From contig JBOHWL010000157.1 of the NCBI GenBank assembly GCA_050736615.1, positions 1-9,557 of the forward strand: a DNA stretch of 9,557 nt, given 5' to 3'. The notes beneath the pieces were generated by a model. It ran no database searches, was not told the DNA's origin, and worked only from the letters and a program-made list of their open reading frames with translations. Below are positions 1 to 6,283 of the stretch, in pieces (position 1 is the stretch's first letter; each line of letters opens with the position of its first letter). Position numbers and translations under genes: made by a program. The DNA comes from JBOHWJ01 sp050736615 (GTDB lineage Bacteria; Desulfobacterota; Binatia; Binatales; Binataceae).

Positions 1-204
1 CAGCGCGAGCAAGGGATCGTGCGTGTGTGAATATTCCATCGGCAACTCGCCGCCGCCCGGATAGGGCGACTGGCGGCTGGTCGGAATATGCGTGTGCTCC
101 GGGAAGAACAGCGAGTCGAGTCCGCGTTGTTCCACCGCTTGGGCCAATTCGACCGGCTGTATCGCGTAGTCGGTCGCGAACATCATTACTCCGAATGACG
201 GCAT
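1..204 (-). CDS. LLM-class F420-dependent oxidoreductase (N-terminal part, cut by window edge)
   Basis: Only the first 68 codons lie in the window; the gene runs off the left edge in an open frame. The visible protein begins MPSFGVMMFATDYAI and continues with PVELAQAVEQRGLDSLFFPE, H-T-H-I-P, then a YPGGGELP loop and HDPLLAL. This is the beginning of the luciferase-like TIM barrel typical of the Rv2161c-like group (TIGR03619) of F420-dependent oxidoreductases: the first beta strand, the PVELA helix and the PEHTHIP strand end. Such enzymes use reduced or oxidised deazaflavin F420 in the cytoplasm; substrates are usually unknown. The start is supported by a GGAGGT ribosome-binding site (minus strand, 215-210) five bases before the ATG. 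Upstream of it lies a repeat-rich gap, so it is probably the first gene of its transcript. The family call is firm; the substrate cannot be inferred. Confidence 0.88.
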   Translation of the reverse strand, partial: MPSFGVMMFATDYAIQPVELAQAVEQRGLDSLFFPEHTHIPTSRQSPYPGGGELPMEYSHTHDPLLAL

Positions 205-270
205 GAATTACCTCCATGTTCACGGGCAAAGTGAGAGAAGAATCCACGATAAGGTGCAACTCAACGTTCG

Positions 271-290
271 GGGATTCTTCGCCCTGAGAG
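271..290. repeat. Half copy of the repeat arm, left of copy 1
   Basis: GGGATTCTTCGCCCTGAGAG resembles the inner right arm of copy 2 (GGGATTCCTCGCTCTG at 2701-2716). It differs at two of the first 16 bases and then diverges. It directly precedes copy 1 and suggests that insertions of this element family have piled up here. A short match, so confidence is limited. Confidence 0.35.
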
Positions 291-300
291 GTTGTGATTT

Positions 301-431
301 TTTGTCATTCCGAGCGGAGTCCGCGCAGAGAGGAATCTACGCGGAGCGATTAGTCTTTTTTGGTCCGTGGCAAGGAAAACTCCCGCCCCTCCGCGCGGAT
401 CCATCAACTCAGCTTCGCTCAGGATGACAAA
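301..431. repeat. MITE/REP-like inverted-repeat element, copy 1
   Basis: The left end reads TTTGTCATTCCGAGCG (301-316). The right end, read on the other strand, is TTTGTCATCCTGAGCG (431-416), giving near-identical terminal inverted repeats (14 of 16 bases) about 130 bp apart. Next to the left end is AGAGAGGAATCT (about 327-338), part of the wider core GTCATTCCGAGCG…GAGGAATCT. Inside, GGAGTCCGCGCAGAG near the left end is roughly complementary to CTCCGCGCGGATCC near the right end, so a long cruciform or RNA hairpin could form. There is no open frame for a transposase, so any mobility would depend on an enzyme encoded elsewhere. Cores of this kind are, from memory, scattered through genomes of several environmental phyla. 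Confidence 0.6.
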
Positions 432-466
432 ATGCGGCGGTACCTTACAGTCAAAAAAATCATGAA

Positions 467-484
467 CTCTCAGGATGACGAAAA
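467..484. repeat. Half copy of the repeat end, right of copy 1
   Basis: CTCTCAGGATGACGAAAA repeats the right end of copy 1 (CGCTCAGGATGACAAAA, 416-432) in direct orientation about 50 bp further on. Both are preceded by an AACTC trinucleotide context. This looks like a duplicated or nested element end lying just downstream of the GST stop codon. Confidence 0.45.
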
Positions 485-504
485 GGCGCATTTTTCACGA
501 ACAG

Positions 505-1113
505 TCAGGCTTTGGCGCTGGGACGCGCCGCCACCTCGCCGTGCCATCGCGCAAGGTTCTTGCGCTCGGGGCCGATGGCGATTTTCGAGACGCGTCCGAA
601 ATCGATCGCGATCATGGCGGTGATATCGGCGATGCTGTAATTGTCGCCCGCGATAAAGTGTGAATTGGCCAGCTCCTGGTCGAGCCAGTTGAGACTGTCT
701 TCCGCGTTGAGGCGTTGGGCCTCGGCGTATTCGGGCACTTGGCGGATGCGCCCTTTGAAGAATTCGTGCTTCTGACGGAAGGTGTCGGCGATGGGCTGCA
801 ACAAAGCGAATTCCATGCGCCGATTCCACATGTCGACCAGCGCGCGCTCCTTAGCGCCGGTGCCAAACAGCGCTGGTTGCGGATGAAGTTCCTCGAAGTA
901 ACGGCAAATTGCCACGCTTTCCGCGATACAGGTGCCATCGTCGAGTTCCAGCACCGGTACACCGGCCAGCGGATTTTTCTTGCGGAACTCGGGTGTGCGG
1001 TTGACGGCCTTGACCAAATCGACCTCTTCGTAGGGCACCTGCAGGCCCTTTTCCGCGAGGAACACCCGCACGCGGCGCGGATTCGGCGCGGCCGAGCTAT
1101 TGTAGATCTTCAT
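505..1113 (-). CDS. Glutathione S-transferase family protein
   Basis: A cytosolic GST-like protein of 202 residues, a normal full length. Residues 1-75 form the thioredoxin-fold glutathione-binding domain: it starts MKIYNSSAAPNPRRVRVFLAEKG, has the cis-proline loop G51-V52-P53 and the gamma-glutamyl-binding E65-S66 pair (AESVAICRYFEE). Residues 85-200 form the helical substrate domain, with the usual N-capping motif S160-I-A-D (NYSIADI). The likely catalytic residue is Ser6 or Ser7. A frame extending 11 codons upstream exists, but I chose the internal ATG because it matches the family start and has AAGGAG seven bases upstream. The usual role is glutathione conjugation or glutathione-dependent isomerisation or dehalogenation; whether this organism makes glutathione cannot be judged here. 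It stands alone, divergent from the amidohydrolase gene. Confidence 0.9.
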   Translation of the reverse strand: MKIYNSSAAPNPRRVRVFLAEKGLQVPYEEVDLVKAVNRTPEFRKKNPLAGVPVLELDDGTCIAESVAICRYFEELHPQPALFGTGAKERALVDMWNRRMEFALLQPIADTFRQKHEFFKGRIRQVPEYAEAQRLNAEDSLNWLDQELANSHFIAGDNYSIADITAMIAIDFGRVSKIAIGPERKNLARWHGEVAARPSAKA

Positions 1114-1389
1114 CGTACTTCTCCTTGTCGCCGTGGATGCGGCCATGACGTCGCGACTTTATATAGCGCCTCGCATCATTCGAGCGAAACGCGCTCCCGC
1201 GTCATTCCGACTGCCGCCGGCGGGGCCGGACACGAAAACGCGCCGCATCGTTAATTTTACCACCATCAGGTTCGCGCCTCGCCGAGCCTTTCCTTGCGGG
1301 TCGCCGGGCCTTTCCCTTAAAGACGCGAATTGCGATAAGAGTTATAAGCGACATTAGAAAGCCTTCACTGAAAAATAGGAGGGACTACG
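1114..1389. other. Divergent regulatory gap between GST and amidohydrolase genes
   Basis: This 276-bp gap separates two divergent genes and should carry both promoters. A candidate GST promoter is listed separately. For the plus-strand amidohydrolase an AT-rich patch with TTATAAG (about 1342-1348) lies some 40 bases before the start codon, but no matching -35 box is at the right distance. GTCATTCCGA at 1201-1210 equals the first ten core bases of the intergenic repeat found elsewhere in the window, but the match does not continue. No gene is supported here. Confidence 0.5.
1160..1189 (-). promoter_or_regulatory. Candidate sigma70-type promoter for the GST gene
   Basis: On the minus strand TTTCGC (1189-1184) and TATATA (1165-1160) are separated by 18 bases. 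A transcript from here would have a leader of about 40 bases before the GST ATG at 1113. The -10 box is good and stands out from GC-rich surroundings; the -35 box is weak. Inferred from consensus only. Confidence 0.3.
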
Positions 1390-2538
1390 ATGGTGCCGAA
1401 GCGTGTGATCTCGGCCGATTCGCACATGATGGAACCCGCCGACCTCTGGGTTGAGCGGCTCGATGAAAAATTCCGCGACCGCGCGCCGCGGGTGGTCAAG
1501 AGCGAAAGCAAGGGCACTTTCCTCTTTGTCGCCCCCGGCATCCAGCCATTTCCGGTGGCGGGCGGATTCGCGGCCGGCCGCAGCGGCGAGGAATTGAAGG
1601 AATTCATGCGGCGCGCCAGCAAGGATGAGGGTTACGAAGCGGCGCGGCCCAGCGGATGGGACCCGGGCGAACGGATCAAGGACCAGGATATAGATGGGGT
1701 GCAGGCGGAAGTGCTGTACACCACCTTGGGCATGCCGCTGTTCGGGCTGGACGATACGGAACTGCAGGTGGCCTGTTTCAAGGCCTACAACGATTGGGTT
1801 GCCGAATTCAGCTCGCATGATGTCATGCGCTTTCATGCGATTGCGCTGATTTCACTCGAAGACATCGGCGCCGGCGTCAAGGAGCTCGAACGCGCCGCCG
1901 GGATTGGCTTGAAGGGCGCGATGATTTGCGGCGCGCCGGCGCGCGAACGTCCCTACACCAGCCGCCTTTACGACCCTTTCTGGCAGGCCGCGCAAGAGTT
2001 GGAGATGCCGCTTTCGCTCCACGTGGTGACGGGTAAGAAGCCGCCGAAGTCCAAGGAAGAGCGCGAAAAAGTGCGCGAGCGCGAACCCTCGTTCGTACGC
2101 GGCTACATGAATCTCATCCACGAGGTGCAGCGTTCATTGACCGATATTATTTTTGGCGGCGTGCTGATGCGCTTTCCCAAACTGCGCGTCGTCTCGGCCG
2201 AAAACGACAGCGGCTGGATCGCGCATTACATGTACCGCCTCGACCATGCCTTCGAGAAATTCGGCGCGCTGATGGCGGAGCCGCTCGAAATGAAGCCGAG
2301 TGAGTACGTGCGGCGCAACGTATGGGCGACGTTCCAGGACGATCCGGTCGGGCCGATGCTGTTCAATTTCTTCGGCGAGAACAACTTCATGTGGGCCTCG
2401 GATTTTCCCCATACCGACTCGACCTGGCCCAACTCACTCAAGGTGATTGAAAAGGACTTCGCCGGCATCCCCGACGCGGTCACGCGCAAAATCGTCTGCG
2501 ACAATGCGGCGAGTCTGTATCACATCGATCTCAACTGA
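1390..2538 (+). CDS. Amidohydrolase family 2 (ACMSD-like TIM-barrel metal hydrolase)
   Basis: A 382-residue cytoplasmic TIM-barrel protein of the amidohydrolase-2 family (Pfam PF04909), which includes ACMSD-type decarboxylases and related C-C or C-N hydrolases. The first strand carries the DxHxxEP signature of this subfamily (ISADSHMMEP: D10, H12, E15) in place of the commoner HxH. Further likely metal or active-site residues are H211 (PLSLHVV), the SAENDSGW strand around E271, and D338 in the motif WASDFPH with H341. The start has a strong AGGAGG ribosome-binding site (about 1378-1384). Members with this signature are abundant in soil bacteria that degrade aromatic or steroid-like compounds, but individual substrates are rarely known. 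It is followed, across a 270-bp repeat-bearing gap, by a second hydrolase on the same strand. A decarboxylase rather than a hydrolase activity is possible. Confidence 0.88.
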   Translation: MVPKRVISADSHMMEPADLWVERLDEKFRDRAPRVVKSESKGTFLFVAPGIQPFPVAGGFAAGRSGEELKEFMRRASKDEGYEAARPSGWDPGERIKDQDIDGVQAEVLYTTLGMPLFGLDDTELQVACFKAYNDWVAEFSSHDVMRFHAIALISLEDIGAGVKELERAAGIGLKGAMICGAPARERPYTSRLYDPFWQAAQELEMPLSLHVVTGKKPPKSKEEREKVREREPSFVRGYMNLIHEVQRSLTDIIFGGVLMRFPKLRVVSAENDSGWIAHYMYRLDHAFEKFGALMAEPLEMKPSEYVRRNVWATFQDDPVGPMLFNFFGENNFMWASDFPHTDSTWPNSLKVIEKDFAGIPDAVTRKIVCDNAASLYHIDLN

Positions 2539-2808
2539 CCGGGACACGGGCTGCTAAGGAGTCTCTGCACGAGCCGATTTGTCACTCTAAACGGAGGCCG
2601 CCATTGGCGTAGCCCTAGGCGGAGTGAGTAAACGAGTCCGCAGGGTGTGTTTCAGGAAGTGAAGAATCCCGAAGAAAATCCAGGAAAGGCCCAAAGATCC
2701 GGGATTCCTCGCTCTGCTCGGAATGACAAGGAGCTGGTGCAAAGCATCTCTGAGTGGTGCGTTGCCCCCTGAAGGCGGAAGACATGATTCCGAAGGAAGA
2801 AGATACTA
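2539..2808. other. Gap between two hydrolase genes, mostly occupied by a repeat element
   Basis: This 270-bp spacer carries the second inverted-repeat element (2578-2730). No intrinsic terminator with a T-tail is visible after the first hydrolase, and no convincing promoter is visible before the second, so co-transcription remains possible. No coding sequence is supported. Confidence 0.5.
2578..2730. repeat. MITE/REP-like inverted-repeat element, copy 2
   Basis: The right end, read on the minus strand, is CTTGTCATTCCGAGCAGAG followed by GCGAGGAATCCCG (2730-2700), a clean core of the family. The left end TTTGTCACTCTAAACGGAG (2578-2596) matches the left end of copy 1 at 14 of 19 bases, and the next bases also agree (CCGC). 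Inside, AGTGAAGAATCCCG (2658-2671) is the inverted counterpart of CGGGATTCCTCGCT (2700-2713) at 12 of 14 positions. The left arm therefore carries both core parts, split by about 60 bases, whereas in the right arm they are adjacent. The element has no open frame. Confidence 0.55.
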
Positions 2809-4485
2809 ATGGCCTACGACTTATTGATTAAAAATGGCACCGTGGTGGACGGCACCGGTGCGCCGCGCGGCCGCGCGGATATCGCCGTGGCCGGCGATAC
2901 CATCGCGGAGATCGGCAAAATCAACGAAGGGGCGAAGCGGGTGATCGACGCTTCCGATCTGATCGTCTCACCCGGTTTCGTCGATCCGCATACCCATTAC
3001 GACGCCCAGATCTGCTGGGATCCCTTGATTAGCTGCACCTCGTGGCACGGCGTTACGTCCGTGGTGATGGGCAATTGCGGCGTCGGTATCGCGCCGTGCA
3101 AGCCCAACGACCGTGAAATCGCGGCATGGGACCTGACCAACGTCGAAGCGATACCGTTCGATTCGCTCAACAAGGGCGTGACCTGGGACTGGGTCACGTT
3201 TCCCGAATTCCTGGACGCGGCGGATCGCCGCGGCACAGCCATCAATCTCGGTTTTCTAGCGCCGCTGACCCCATTCCGCACCTTCGTGCTGGGCAAGGAA
3301 TCGATGGAGCGGGCGGCCAGCGCCGAGGAAACCCAGAAGATTGCGGCTTTGCTCAGTGAAGCGATGGCGGCGGGAGCGATGGGTTTTTCAACCACTACCC
3401 TGCCGCAGCATATCGGTTTTCAGGGCACGCCGCTCGGATGCCGGATGGCGAGCAAGGACGAACTCAAGAGCTACGCCAACGTGCTCAAACAACATCGCAA
3501 GGGCGCGATCGAGGTCGCGCTGACGCGCAAGATCGGACGCGTCTCCGAGAGCGAATATGAACTGCTCGACATGCTGCTGACCGAGAGCGGCCGCGGTGTC
3601 ACTTGGCTGGCCATGACGACGACACCGAAAAATCCTGAGCGCGCGAACGAAACCCTCGACCGGGTCGAGCCGCTGATCAAGCGTGGCGGGGTACCTCAGG
3701 TGTTGTGCAAACCCTTCGTTGCGCAACTCGATCTGCGCAATCCCTTTACCTTCGCCGACATGGAGACGTGGAATCACGTGTTCAACAAATCGGCCGAGGA
3801 ACAGAAGCGGATCTATGCCGACCCGGCGTTCCGCGATGCTTTTCGCAAGGAGCTGACCAAGCCCCACCTGTTTACCGGCAAATGGCATCGCGTTGAGATT
3901 CTCGAAGTGACCAATCCGGCGCTTAAGCCATACGAGCGCAAGACCGTCGGCGAAGTGGCCGAAGAACGCCACGCCGATCCGCTCGACACCTTTCTCAACC
4001 TCGCCCTCGAGGACGACCTCAATATCCAGTACACGATGGCGCAGTATCACGAGGAAGGCATCGCCAAATTAATCAACGATCCGCGCACCATGATCGGCTT
4101 GTCGGACGGCGGCGCGCACGTCGATATGCTGTGCGACGCGGGCTACGCGACCTACCTGCTGGGCAACTGGGTGCGCCAGCGCGAGGTCATGACGCTCGAA
4201 CACGCGGTCAAGCGCATCACCTCGGAACCGGCCGATTTCTTCGGCATTAAGCAGCGCGGCCGTCTGAAGACCGGATGGAAGGCTGACATCACGGTCTTCG
4301 ATTACAACACCGTCAATTCGGCCAAACGCGCCAAGATGCGCCACGATTTGCCTGGCGGTGGCCGCCGGCTGGTGATGCCGGCCGAGGGCATTGAATATAC
4401 CGTGGTCAACGGCCAACTGCTGTACGAGCATGGCCAGCATAGCGGCGCCTTGCCCGGAACCGTGCTGCGTTCCAGCGCCAACTGA
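2809..4485 (+). CDS. N-acyl-D-amino-acid deacylase/D-aminoacylase-like amidohydrolase (amidohydrolase 3 family)
   Basis: A 558-residue metal-dependent hydrolase. Residues 1-55 and the C-terminal 70 residues form the small beta sandwich (YDLLIKNGTVVDGTGAPRG at the start; VVNGQLLYEHGQHSG and LPGTVLR at the end). The middle is the TIM barrel, with the metal HxH at H61 and H63 (PGFVDPHTHYDAQ), the bridging-cysteine motif M-G-N-C90-G, GAMGFSTTTLPQH (189-201), and the catalytic aspartate D433 with H437 in LSDGGAHVD. The family hydrolyses N-acyl-D-amino acids or other cyclic or linear amides, in the cytoplasm. The strand-5 and strand-6 histidines of classical D-aminoacylases are not visible (residues 234-244 and 264-274), so the true substrate is uncertain. 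The ATG is preceded by AAGGAAGAAG. It ends 20 bases before a strong terminator and probably forms a unit with the upstream amidohydrolase. Confidence 0.87.
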   Translation: MAYDLLIKNGTVVDGTGAPRGRADIAVAGDTIAEIGKINEGAKRVIDASDLIVSPGFVDPHTHYDAQICWDPLISCTSWHGVTSVVMGNCGVGIAPCKPNDREIAAWDLTNVEAIPFDSLNKGVTWDWVTFPEFLDAADRRGTAINLGFLAPLTPFRTFVLGKESMERAASAEETQKIAALLSEAMAAGAMGFSTTTLPQHIGFQGTPLGCRMASKDELKSYANVLKQHRKGAIEVALTRKIGRVSESEYELLDMLLTESGRGVTWLAMTTTPKNPERANETLDRVEPLIKRGGVPQVLCKPFVAQLDLRNPFTFADMETWNHVFNKSAEEQKRIYADPAFRDAFRKELTKPHLFTGKWHRVEILEVTNPALKPYERKTVGEVAEERHADPLDTFLNLALEDDLNIQYTMAQYHEEGIAKLINDPRTMIGLSDGGAHVDMLCDAGYATYLLGNWVRQREVMTLEHAVKRITSEPADFFGIKQRGRLKTGWKADITVFDYNTVNSAKRAKMRHDLPGGGRRLVMPAEGIEYTVVNGQLLYEHGQHSGALPGTVLRSSAN

Positions 4486-4505
4486 CCGTCTTAAATTCGC
4501 GCGAC

Positions 4506-4539
4506 AGGCCCGCCGGTAAATTTCCGGCGGGCCTTTTTT
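4506..4539 (+). terminator. Strong intrinsic terminator after the hydrolase pair
   Basis: An 11-bp perfect stem (AGGCCCGCCGG, 4506-4516, with CCGGCGGGCCT, 4524-4534) closes a seven-base loop TAAATTT and is followed by a run of T ending at 4539. It begins about 20 bases after the stop codon of the D-aminoacylase-like gene. The reverse strand has no T-tail, so it acts for the plus strand only. Confidence 0.92.
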
Positions 4540-4551
4540 ATGCGTTGAGCA

Positions 4552-4647
4552 TGGCGCGTGAATTGTGGGGCGAACGTCCTCGGTGCAAGGCGGCAGCAGT
4601 GTATCCCGTGAACCTCCGCGCAAGTCTTTTTGTGATTCCACGCGCCA
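4552..4647. repeat. Widely spaced inverted repeat between terminator and SDR gene
   Basis: TGGCGCGTGAAT (4552-4563) is complementary to ATTCCACGCGCCA (4635-4647) with one bulged base, giving nine uninterrupted pairs plus three more. The arms lie 71 bases apart in the gene-free stretch 4540-4725. The interval has no open frame of note. It could be a small folded RNA, the tail of the SDR transcript or the footprint of a lost element; the sequence does not decide. Confidence 0.4.
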
Positions 4648-4725
4648 CCAGCGGAGCCGTGCCGCATGACGAAGCGAGCACACCAGGCGGAGCGGAGAGA
4701 AGCGAGGGAAATCGCTAAGACGCGA

Positions 4726-5481
4726 TCAGCTCACGGTCCAGCCGCCGTCAATAACGAACGGCGCTCCGGTCGCGAACGAGGCGTCGTCGCTCGCCAGGAA
4801 CAATGCGACTTTGGCGATTTCGTCCGCCTCCGCCATGCGGCCCAACACTGAAATGCGCTGCACCGCTTTGGGATTGGGCGGTTGGCCCTTGCGAATCCGC
4901 TGCGCCATCGGGGTTTCGATCGCGCCGGGACAAATCGCGTTGACCCGAATGTTGTAGCGGCCGTATTCGAAGGCCGCCACCCGCGTCATCGCAATCACGC
5001 CCGCCTTGGCCGCGGCGTATGCGACCGCTCCACGCACGGCGACCAAACCAGCGATCGAGGCCTGATTGATGATGCTGCCGCCGCCGGCTTTGATCATATG
5101 CGGCAGCGTGTACTTCATGCCGAGCCATACGCCGCGCAGGTTGATGGCGATGACGCGGTCGAACTGCTCCTCGTTCATTTGTGCGACGAACGCCGAATCG
5201 CCTTCAATCCCGGCATTGTTGTAAACGACGTTGGGCGCGCCCAGGCGCGCGACGGTGTCATCCACCATCCGCTTGACGTCTTCAGATTTCGCCACGTCGG
5301 CGTGCAGCGCGATCGCGGCGCCGCCCCGTTTACCAATTTCTTCCGCGGTTTCGCGCGCTTGTTGATCGTTAATATCGACGACCGCGACTTTGGCGCCTTC
5401 GCTGGCGAACAGGAGCGCGGCGGCGCGCCCCATGCCCGAGCCCGCGCCGGTGATCAGAGCGGTCTTGTTGGCCAGTTTCAT
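4726..5481 (-). CDS. Short-chain dehydrogenase/reductase (SDR), classical type
   Basis: A 251-residue Rossmann-fold oxidoreductase of the classical SDR family. The nucleotide loop is T11-G-A-G-S-G-M-G18; D36 at the end of the second strand points to NAD(H) rather than NADP(H). N88-N-A-G91 stabilises the central sheet, and the catalytic tetrad is N114, S142, Y155, K159 (YAAAK). Then follow the PG motif (ICPGAIETPM) and the C-terminal FVIDGGW. It would interconvert a secondary alcohol and a ketone in the cytoplasm; the substrate is unknown. A frame nine codons longer exists, but the internal ATG fits the family start and has AGGAGG ten bases upstream. The gene stands alone, convergent with the hydrolase pair and divergent from the exported-protein gene across 85 bp. 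Confidence 0.93.
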   Translation of the reverse strand: MKLANKTALITGAGSGMGRAAALLFASEGAKVAVVDINDQQARETAEEIGKRGGAAIALHADVAKSEDVKRMVDDTVARLGAPNVVYNNAGIEGDSAFVAQMNEEQFDRVIAINLRGVWLGMKYTLPHMIKAGGGSIINQASIAGLVAVRGAVAYAAAKAGVIAMTRVAAFEYGRYNIRVNAICPGAIETPMAQRIRKGQPPNPKAVQRISVLGRMAEADEIAKVALFLASDDASFATGAPFVIDGGWTVS

Positions 5482-5566
5482 CGTGCTTGATCCTCCTGAA
5501 TTACCCATTGATTTGGTGATGCGCTCGAATCCAATTCATCAACGCAATAGCATTGAAAAATTCAGA

Positions 5567-6274
5567 ATGAAAAGGTTTGGCAATTTTTGCACGTTGCTTT
5601 GCTTGATCTTGGCGCTGCCACTGAGCGTAGCCAGCCGCGCGCCCGCCCAGCAAAACCTGCTGAATCCGCAGGGCCAACCCTCGATCCGCTATTCGCCGCG
5701 CCCGCGCCCCACCGTCAAGCGCCCGTCGCATCAGGAGGAAACGATTCCCTCGGTTGCGACACCCACGCCCGGCGCGACACCAGTTTCGCCAGCCAGAATC
5801 AAGCCGGCGCCGTCGCAGCCGGTCCTACCGGCGGTGTTCCGGGGATGCTGGCAGGGGCGGGTGAGCCGGATCGATTCGATTCAGCGGCTGCCGGGCGGTG
5901 CGCCGATTGGTCCGTGGGCGGCGAAGACCTACCAGCTCTGTTACCGGCGCGTTGGGCATGGTCCGTTTCGTTTAACTTTCACCGACACCGGCGTTGCGCC
6001 GAACCGGAAAATCATAAACTCCAGCGGTCATATGGAGTTGCTTTCAACCGATGGACGCAGTTATGCGGCAATGCGCGCGTATTTGCATTTTGACGAATAT
6101 CGCAACGGCGCGCATTTCATGTCATCCACCTTTCCGGTCGATGAGGTCACCAATCTCGAGTGCGAGATCGAAGCGGACGGCATGCACGTATGGGGCAGCG
6201 TGGTTGGTCAACGCGGCAGCGTGCCGTGGTTTCGCGCACGCTGGCATACGGTTTTTGTCCGCGTACCAGCGTAA
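5567..6274 (+). CDS. Exported protein of unknown function with proline-rich linker
   Basis: I do not recognise this 235-residue protein. Residues 1-28 look like a Sec signal peptide: basic start MKRFGN, a hydrophobic core (CTLLCLILALPLSV) and an A-P-A site before QQN. Residues 40-90 are low in complexity and rich in proline, threonine and basic residues, like a periplasmic linker. Residues 90-235 form a compact domain starting FRGCWQGRVSRID, with cysteines at 94, 125 and 199, alternating polar-hydrophobic strands and several tryptophans (W95, W117, W209, W221, W226). This suggests a beta-rich, possibly lipocalin- or barrel-like domain. The frame stays open upstream to 5390, overlapping the SDR gene, but the signal peptide argues for the ATG at 5567. 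The ribosome-binding site there is weak, and an ATG at 5519 is an alternative. It is convergent with the next gene. Confidence 0.7.
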   Translation: MKRFGNFCTLLCLILALPLSVASRAPAQQNLLNPQGQPSIRYSPRPRPTVKRPSHQEETIPSVATPTPGATPVSPARIKPAPSQPVLPAVFRGCWQGRVSRIDSIQRLPGGAPIGPWAAKTYQLCYRRVGHGPFRLTFTDTGVAPNRKIINSSGHMELLSTDGRSYAAMRAYLHFDEYRNGAHFMSSTFPVDEVTNLECEIEADGMHVWGSVVGQRGSVPWFRARWHTVFVRVPA

Positions 6275-6283
6275 GAGCGTTCT

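Larger units (their letters stand above)
205..504. other. Gene-free 300-bp gap filled with inverted-repeat elements
   Basis: No convincing coding region lies between the start of the LLM oxidoreductase and the end of the GST gene. Short open frames here lack a ribosome-binding site and consist of repeat sequence. The stretch holds a paired inverted-repeat element (301-431) and half copies of the same ends on both sides (about 271-290 and 467-484). It must also contain the promoter of the minus-strand oxidoreductase, but I could not pick a convincing -35/-10 pair. Confidence 0.6.

Noticed and set aside
453..478. Possible terminator after the GST gene (T-run on the minus strand)
   Set aside because: Seven T residues are present, but the preceding stem has only about four pairs (TCAT/ATGA) around an 11-base loop, too weak to call.
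1201..1215. GTCATTCCGA as a third copy of the intergenic repeat
   Set aside because: Only ten bases match the core and the next bases diverge; no partner end lies nearby.
715..1254. 179-codon open frame on the plus strand opposite the GST gene
   Set aside because: The GST reading on the other strand has full-length family motifs and a good ribosome-binding site; the opposing frame shows none.
1330..1348. TTGCGA…TATAAG as a promoter for the first amidohydrolase
   Set aside because: The two boxes are only seven bases apart, far too close for a sigma70 promoter.
3388..4050. Long open frame (220 codons) on the minus strand inside the D-aminoacylase-like gene
   Set aside because: It is antisense to a clearly conserved coding sequence, lacks family features, and such shadows are common in GC-rich DNA.
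4660..4725. Purine-rich GCGGAGCGGAGAGAAGCGAGGGAAATC stretch, viewed as a degenerate repeat copy
   Set aside because: It shares GAAGCGAGGGA-like words with the element core, but no ordered alignment or inverted partner could be made.
5390..5566. N-terminal extension of the exported protein overlapping the SDR gene
   Set aside because: The extension lies opposite coding sequence, would bury the signal peptide, and has no ribosome-binding site.
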